A DNA stretch of 64,000 nucleotides, from NCBI RefSeq assembly GCF_022385335.1, contig NZ_CP092431.1:6262001-6326000 (forward strand). The letters run 5' to 3'. Both the position numbers and the translations under genes were made by a program. Under the pieces are notes generated by a model, which was not told the DNA's origin, ran no database searches, and saw nothing but the letters and a program-made list of their open reading frames with translations. Positions 60,037 through 64,000 of this stretch are shown here, one piece after another; the stretch's first letter is position 1, and each line of letters begins with the position of its first letter. The DNA comes from Streptomyces deccanensis. Its GTDB lineage: Bacteria > Actinomycetota > Actinomycetes > Streptomycetales > Streptomycetaceae.

Positions 60037-60543
60037 ATGCCGAAGCCCACCAAGGGTGCCCGTCTGGGCGGCAGCGCCGCGCACGAGAAGCTGCTCCTCG
60101 CGAACCTCGCGAAGTCGCTCTTCGAGCACGGCCGGATCACCACCACCGAGGCGAAGGCCCGTCGTCTGCGGCCGTACGCCGAGCGTCTGGTCACCAAGGC
60201 GAAGAAGGGCGACCTTCACAACCGTCGCCAGGTGCTCCAGGTCATCACGGACAAGAGCGTCGTGCACACGCTCTTCACCGAGATCGGCCCGCGGTACGAG
60301 AACCGTCCGGGTGGCTACACCCGGATCACCAAGATCGGTAACCGCCGTGGCGACAACGCGCCCATGGCTGTCATCGAGCTGGTCGAGGCGCTGACCGTCG
60401 CGCAGCAGGCGACGGGCGAGGCCGAGGCCGCGACGAAGCGTGCCGCCAAGGACGCGGAGACGCCGGCCGCCGAGGCCAAGGTGGACACCACCAAGGCTGA
60501 CGACGCCGCCGACGAGGCTGCCGAGGAGTCGAAGGACGCGTAA
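60037..60543 (+). CDS. rplQ: 50S ribosomal protein L17
   Basis: This 168-aa protein begins [20 protein letters not shown]. The conserved core ([20 protein letters not shown], then [20 protein letters not shown]) ends near residue 118. It is followed by an Ala/Lys/Asp-rich extension of about 45 residues typical of actinomycetes. CTAGGAG lies upstream. It ends the alpha group. Confidence 0.98.
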   Translation: MPKPTKGARLGGSAAHEKLLLANLAKSLFEHGRITTTEAKARRLRPYAERLVTKAKKGDLHNRRQVLQVITDKSVVHTLFTEIGPRYENRPGGYTRITKIGNRRGDNAPMAVIELVEALTVAQQATGEAEAATKRAAKDAETPAAEAKVDTTKADDAADEAAEESKDA

Positions 60544-60590
60544 GCGTTCTGCGGGGGGCGCGTTTTCGGCCGCGGGTTCGTGGCGGTTGC

Positions 60591-60620
60591 TCGCGCAGTT
60601 CCCCGCGCCCCTTCAGGGCG
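60591..60620 (+). repeat. Streptomyces intergenic repeat, copy 3 (rplQ 3-prime)
   Basis: TCGCGCAGTTCCCCGCGCCC begins at 60591. The stem here is CGCCC-CTTCA-GGGCG (60606-60620). It lies 47 bases after the rplQ stop and 60 bases before truA. Confidence 0.78.
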
Positions 60621-60681
60621 TTGGCGGGTCCGTCCCTTTCGAGGGGCGGGCCCGTCTTTGTGTTGCTGAGAGGATCTCTGT

Positions 60682-61545
60682 GTGAGTGACGAAGTACAGC
60701 CCGGTCATGTGCGTGTGCGCCTCGACCTTTCCTACGACGGTTCCGAGTTCTCCGGGTGGGCCAAGCAGGCCGGGGGGCGGCGGACCGTGCAGGGGGAGAT
60801 CGAGGACGCGCTGCGGACCGTGACGCGGTCGCGGGAGACCTTCGAGCTGACCGTGGCCGGGCGGACCGACGCCGGGGTGCACGCGCGGGGGCAGGTGGCG
60901 CACGTCGACCTGCCGGAGGCGGTCTGGCGCGAGCACCACGAGAAGCTGCTGAAGCGGCTCGCGGGGCGGCTGTCGAGGGATGTGCGGGTGTGGGCGCTCA
61001 GGGAGGCGCCCAGTGGCTTCAACGCGCGGTTCTCGGCGATCTGGCGGCGGTACGCCTATCGGGTCACCGACAACCCCGGCGGTGTCGATCCGTTGCTGCG
61101 CGGTCACGTCCTGTGGCACGACTGGCCGCTGGACGTGGACGTCATGAACGAGGCGGCCGGGCGGCTGCTGGGGGAGCACGACTTCGCCGCGTACTGCAAG
61201 CGGCGGGAGGGCGCGACCACCATCCGCACGCTGCAGGACCTGAGCCTGGTGCGGGGCGACGACGGGATCATCACCGCCACCGTGCGGGCCGACGCGTTCT
61301 GCCACAACATGGTCCGGTCCCTGATCGGGGCGCTGCTGTTCGTCGGGGACGGCCACCGGGGGCCCGAGTGGCCCGGGAAGGTGCTGGCCGCCGGCGTACG
61401 GGACTCCGCCGTGCATGTCGTACGGCCGCACGGGCTGACCCTGGAGGAGGTCGGATACCCGGCGGACGAGCTGCTGGCCGCGCGGAGCAGGGAGGCGCGG
61501 AACCGGCGGAGTCTGCCGGGGGTGCCCGGGGGCGGCTGCTGCTGA
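60682..61545 (+). CDS. truA: tRNA pseudouridine(38-40) synthase
   Basis: This 287-aa enzyme converts uridines in the tRNA anticodon stem-loop to pseudouridine. It starts at GTG 60682 with GAGAGGA upstream. The catalytic aspartate is D63 in [16 protein letters not shown]. Other family segments are [12 protein letters not shown] and [15 protein letters not shown]. The short Cys-ending tail (GVPGGGCC) is a minor oddity. Confidence 0.95.
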   Translation: MSDEVQPGHVRVRLDLSYDGSEFSGWAKQAGGRRTVQGEIEDALRTVTRSRETFELTVAGRTDAGVHARGQVAHVDLPEAVWREHHEKLLKRLAGRLSRDVRVWALREAPSGFNARFSAIWRRYAYRVTDNPGGVDPLLRGHVLWHDWPLDVDVMNEAAGRLLGEHDFAAYCKRREGATTIRTLQDLSLVRGDDGIITATVRADAFCHNMVRSLIGALLFVGDGHRGPEWPGKVLAAGVRDSAVHVVRPHGLTLEEVGYPADELLAARSREARNRRSLPGVPGGGCC

Positions 61546-61575
61546 CCCCGGGCGGCGGGGAACGGGGGGCCCGGG

Positions 61576-62460
61576 CTACTGGCCGTTGGCCGCGGCGGCC
61601 GCCTGGGTCTCGCCCCGGCGGCGGATCTGTTCGTACGTGGACTGGGCGAGGTCGTCGCCGGCGGTGAAGACGGTCTTGTCCTTCTCCGTGACGTCCTTGC
61701 CGTCGGTGAAGCCGGAAAGGGTGAAGTAGGCGTAGCGGCCCAGGGAGTTGGCGGTCGTTCGGCACACCGTCGTCCGGCAGAAGGTGGGCACACCCTCACC
61801 GGAGAGGGACACGATGGTGCTCACCTTGTCCCAGTCCTCCTTGACCTTGGTCGCCTGGGCCTCGGTGTCGAACAGGGCGACGCCGATGGTGGTCGCGACC
61901 TTCTCCCGGGAGTAGGTCACGCGCATGAAGCGGGTGCAGTCGTTGTCGGTGAGGAGCTTGTCGAGGGTGCCCTGGACGGCCGAGGCGCAGTCCTTCGTCG
62001 AGGCCGTGGCGCCCTTGACGTAGACGACACCCTCCCGCTTGGTCAGCTGGGAGCCCGGGAAGAGGATGTCCGGGCTGATCGGCGCCTTGTCCTTGCCCGA
62101 GCTGGAGATGAAGTCCTTCGGGTTCAGCGGGGGCGGGGCCGAGGTCGGCGCGAACGACGGGTCCGTCTTGGCGCTGGCGCTCGGGATGCCCGCCGTGGCC
62201 GGCAGGTCGTTCGGGCCGTTGGCCGTGGTGGAGCCGTTGTCGGTGTTGACGACGGCCATCGCCACGGCGACGCCTATGCCGACCGTGGCGAGGGCGCCGC
62301 CGACGATCAGCAGGAGTCTGCGGCGCCTGTTGCGTGTTTCGGACTGCTCGGCGAGTGACGCCCAGTCCGGGGTCTGGTTACTGGAGGAACTCCACTGACT
62401 GTCCCACGGATTGTGGGAACCCCCGGGGCTCCACTGAGACCCCCCCTGCCCAAAGCTCAT
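61576..62460 (-). CDS. Hypothetical single-pass membrane protein
   Basis: This 294-aa protein starts at ATG 62460 (MSFGQGGSQWSPGGSHNPWD). The N-terminal about 45 residues are Gly/Ser/Gln-rich and cytoplasmic, ending in RNRRRR. One membrane segment follows (LLLIVGGALATVGIGVAVAM, about 48-67). A Pro/Ser/Thr spacer leads to an exported domain of about 170 residues with DCASAVQGTLDKLL, CTRFMRVTYSR and CRTTVCRTT, so disulphides are possible. The family is conserved at this place in Streptomyces, function unknown. No ribosome site is visible; see the leaderless-promoter entry. Confidence 0.75.
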   Translation of the reverse strand: MSFGQGGSQWSPGGSHNPWDSQWSSSSNQTPDWASLAEQSETRNRRRRLLLIVGGALATVGIGVAVAMAVVNTDNGSTTANGPNDLPATAGIPSASAKTDPSFAPTSAPPPLNPKDFISSSGKDKAPISPDILFPGSQLTKREGVVYVKGATASTKDCASAVQGTLDKLLTDNDCTRFMRVTYSREKVATTIGVALFDTEAQATKVKEDWDKVSTIVSLSGEGVPTFCRTTVCRTTANSLGRYAYFTLSGFTDGKDVTEKDKTVFTAGDDLAQSTYEQIRRRGETQAAAAANGQ

Positions 62461-62467
62461 GGGCCGC

Positions 62468-62473
62468 ATTTTA
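62468..62473 (-). promoter_or_regulatory. -10 element for a possibly leaderless transcript
   Basis: On the minus strand TAAAAT ends 7 bases before ATG 62460, the spacing at which transcription would start on the A of ATG. A CTGACA hexamer lies 20 bases further upstream. This would explain the lack of a ribosome site. Confidence 0.4.
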
Positions 62474-62621
62474 GACGGGCGAGGGGAGGCCGTTGTCAGT
62501 TCCAGGTCACGCCCTGATACCGGGTTACTGCTCGGTACCGGGTCACGCCCTGTCCTTCCGGCCGGCGACGAGCTGGCGCGTGCTGTGGTCGCCAGGTTCC
62601 GGGGTCGGTTCCGGGGCCGTT

Positions 62622-62651
62622 TTGACCCGTCCGGGGCCGCCCGAGTACGCT
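62622..62651 (+). promoter_or_regulatory. rplM: rplM promoter
   Basis: TTGACC (62622-62627), 18 bases, TACGCT (62646-62651). Both hexamers are identical to those of the rpsL promoter at 9498-9526. Confidence 0.85.
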
Positions 62652-62832
62652 TGCCGATTGTTATGCGTATTGGCTTGGTCGCTCTCAGGCGAGAAGCCGT
62701 GCGTAGGTTCCCTGGAGCAGTTACCAGTGGGCGGCATACGGGCAGCGTTTCCGGCACTGTCGTCCCCAGCTGCACGATCGCTTCAGTGATGCCATGTGTC
62801 ACCACCCATCCACTGAAGAAGAAGGCTGCGAA

Positions 62833-63276
62833 GTGCGTACGTACAGCCCCAAGCCCGGCGATGTGACTCGCCAGTGGCACGTCATCGACGCACAGGACAT
62901 CGTCCTGGGTCGTCTGGCTACCACTGCCGCGAACCTCCTCCGCGGCAAGCACAAGCCGACCTATGCCCCTCACATGGACATGGGCGACTTCGTCATCATC
63001 ATCAACGCCGACAAGGTTCACCTGTCCGGCAACAAGAAGACCCAGAAGCTGGCGTACCGCCACTCCGGCTACCCGGGTGGTCTGCGCTCCGTCCGTTACG
63101 ACGAGCTGCTGGCGAAGAACCCCGAGAAGGCCGTCGAGAAGGCCATCAAGGGCATGATCCCCAAGAACTCCCTGGGTCGTCAGATGCTCTCGAAGCTGAA
63201 GGTCTACTCGGGCGACCAGCACCCCCACGCTGCCCAGCAGCCGGTGCCGTTCGAGATCACCCAGGTCGCGCAGTAG
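62833..63276 (+). CDS. rplM: 50S ribosomal protein L13
   Basis: This 147-aa early 50S assembly protein starts at GTG 62833 ([20 protein letters not shown]) with GAAGAAGAAGG upstream; an earlier in-frame ATG is rejected. Conserved [20 protein letters not shown] and [13 protein letters not shown] are present. It forms an operon with rpsI, 41 bases downstream. Confidence 0.98.
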   Translation: MRTYSPKPGDVTRQWHVIDAQDIVLGRLATTAANLLRGKHKPTYAPHMDMGDFVIIINADKVHLSGNKKTQKLAYRHSGYPGGLRSVRYDELLAKNPEKAVEKAIKGMIPKNSLGRQMLSKLKVYSGDQHPHAAQQPVPFEITQVAQ

Positions 63277-63317
63277 TTCCGGCCACACCCCCAAACAGAA
63301 AAGATCTGAGGAGAATC

Positions 63318-63830
63318 GTGGCCGAGACCACTGCCGAGCAGCCGCTCGAAGAGCTTGACATCGACAGCTACACCACGGAGTCGGACGTCCCCGTCGAGGG
63401 CGAGTACACCTCCGAGTCCATGGCCTCCCGCTTCGGCGACCCGCAGCCGGCCGCCGGCCTGGGCCGTCGCAAGAACGCCATCGCCCGCGTCCGGATCGTC
63501 CCGGGCACCGGCAAGTGGAAGATCAACGGTCGCACCCTCGAGGACTACTTCCCCAACAAGGTGCACCAGCAGGAAGTCAACGAGCCCTTCAAGGTGCTGG
63601 AGCTCGAGGGCCGTTACGACGTCATCGCCCGCATCTCCGGCGGCGGTGTCTCCGGTCAGGCCGGTGCGCTCCGTCTCGGTGTCGCCCGCGCGCTCAACGA
63701 GGCCGACGTCGACAACAACCGTGGCGCCCTCAAGAAGGCCGGTTTCCTCCGCCGCGACGACCGTGCGGTCGAGCGCAAGAAGGCCGGTCTGAAGAAGGCC
63801 CGCAAGGCTCCGCAGTACAGCAAGCGCTAA
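63318..63830 (+). CDS. rpsI: 30S ribosomal protein S9
   Basis: This 170-aa protein has a C-terminal tail that contacts P-site tRNA. It starts at GTG 63318 with GAGGAG just upstream. The first about 45 residues are an acidic extension ([20 protein letters not shown]) typical of actinomycetes. The core has [20 protein letters not shown] and ends [11 protein letters not shown], with the conserved Lys-Arg terminus. Confidence 0.98.
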   Translation: MAETTAEQPLEELDIDSYTTESDVPVEGEYTSESMASRFGDPQPAAGLGRRKNAIARVRIVPGTGKWKINGRTLEDYFPNKVHQQEVNEPFKVLELEGRYDVIARISGGGVSGQAGALRLGVARALNEADVDNNRGALKKAGFLRRDDRAVERKKAGLKKARKAPQYSKR

Positions 63831-63882
63831 ATCGCGCTCGCGCCGCTGGGCGCGATTCGCGTGCGTCGCGCATTGCGCGTAT

Positions 63883-63919
63883 CGCCCCGGTGGCACGTAT
63901 CCGTGCCGCCGGGGCGGTT
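63883..63919 (+). terminator. rpsI: rpsI terminator
   Basis: CGCCCCGGTGGCAC (63883-63896) and GTGCCGCCGGGGCG (63903-63916) pair over 14 positions with a single mismatch, followed by GTTT. Strong end of the rplM-rpsI operon. Confidence 0.88.
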
Positions 63920-63990
63920 TGCTTCGCAGGGCGTACCAGCACGCGTCCATTCATCGCAGGCTTATACGCAGACTGTCGGTACAACCCCGA

Positions 63991-64000
63991 AAGGGGGAGG
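63991..64000 (+). promoter_or_regulatory. Ribosome site of the next gene (outside the window)
   Basis: The last bases, GGGGGAGG, look like a strong ribosome-binding site for a plus-strand gene that begins just beyond the edge. In Streptomyces the gene after rpsI is usually glmM; that identity is from synteny only. Confidence 0.4.

Larger units (their letters stand above)
62461..62832 (+). other. Divergent region before rplM, 372 bases
   Basis: It holds the minus-strand promoter of the membrane protein gene and the rplM promoter (62622-62651), leaving an rplM leader of about 175 nt. A GGTTCCGGGG-type repeat (62595-62614) precedes the -35. No gene is seen. Confidence 0.65.

Overview
The window reads as chromosomal DNA of a Streptomyces-type actinomycete. 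Base composition is very GC-rich, several starts are GTG or TTG with clear GGAGG-like ribosome sites, and RpoB (1161 aa), RpoC (1299 aa), SecY (437 aa) and FusA (708 aa) have the lengths and sequences of the Streptomyces proteins. WhiJ-like XRE/DUF397 genes and several Streptomyces-type secreted proteins agree. The species cannot be named from what is visible.

Layout. (1) 1-14.1 kb, translation and transcription core: end of rplJ, rplL, rpoB, rpoC, a small DUF1707/DUF4190 membrane protein, then the str operon rpsL-rpsG-fusA and tuf. (2) 14.2-41.9 kb, accessory block between tuf and rpsJ: a xylan-degrading pair (GH115 alpha-glucuronidase and GH10 xylanase); an HTH/zinc-ribbon protein coupled to a Uma2 nuclease; a NIPSNAP protein; a membrane-anchored nSTAND NTPase with 14 WD40 repeats; a divergent anti-sigma-type ATPase and XRE/DUF397 pair; a vapBC remnant; a single-chain type ISP restriction-modification enzyme beside a GHKL(MORC-like)-nuclease fusion; a secreted protein; a two-gene RNA-repair cassette (RNA ligase-kinase, then DUF504-EEP-2H-nucleotidyltransferase); a complete insertion sequence; and a DUF1275 membrane protein. 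(3) 42.3-52.1 kb, the S10 and spc operons rpsJ to rplO. (4) 52.1-54.1 kb, two genes on the minus strand (lipoprotein and I36-like secreted protein) separating rplO from secY. (5) 54.1-63.8 kb, secY-adk-map, infA-rpmJ-rpsM-rpsK-rpoA-rplQ, truA, a membrane protein, and rplM-rpsI. The window ends just before the next gene, for which a ribosome site is visible.

How it works together. The core genes build the ribosome and RNA polymerase and are set in leaders rich in hairpins. The str and S10 leaders share an almost identical 25-base hairpin element, which suggests common control. The accessory block looks like a hotspot holding genome-conflict functions (type ISP R-M plus MORC-like nuclease, nSTAND-WD40, Uma2, toxin-antitoxin debris) and an RNA end-healing and sealing pathway that could mend RNAs cut by nuclease toxins. 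The two RNA-repair genes, the R-M/MORC pair, the shared ribosomal leader and the helically phased TGTCC repeats are the items most worth following up.
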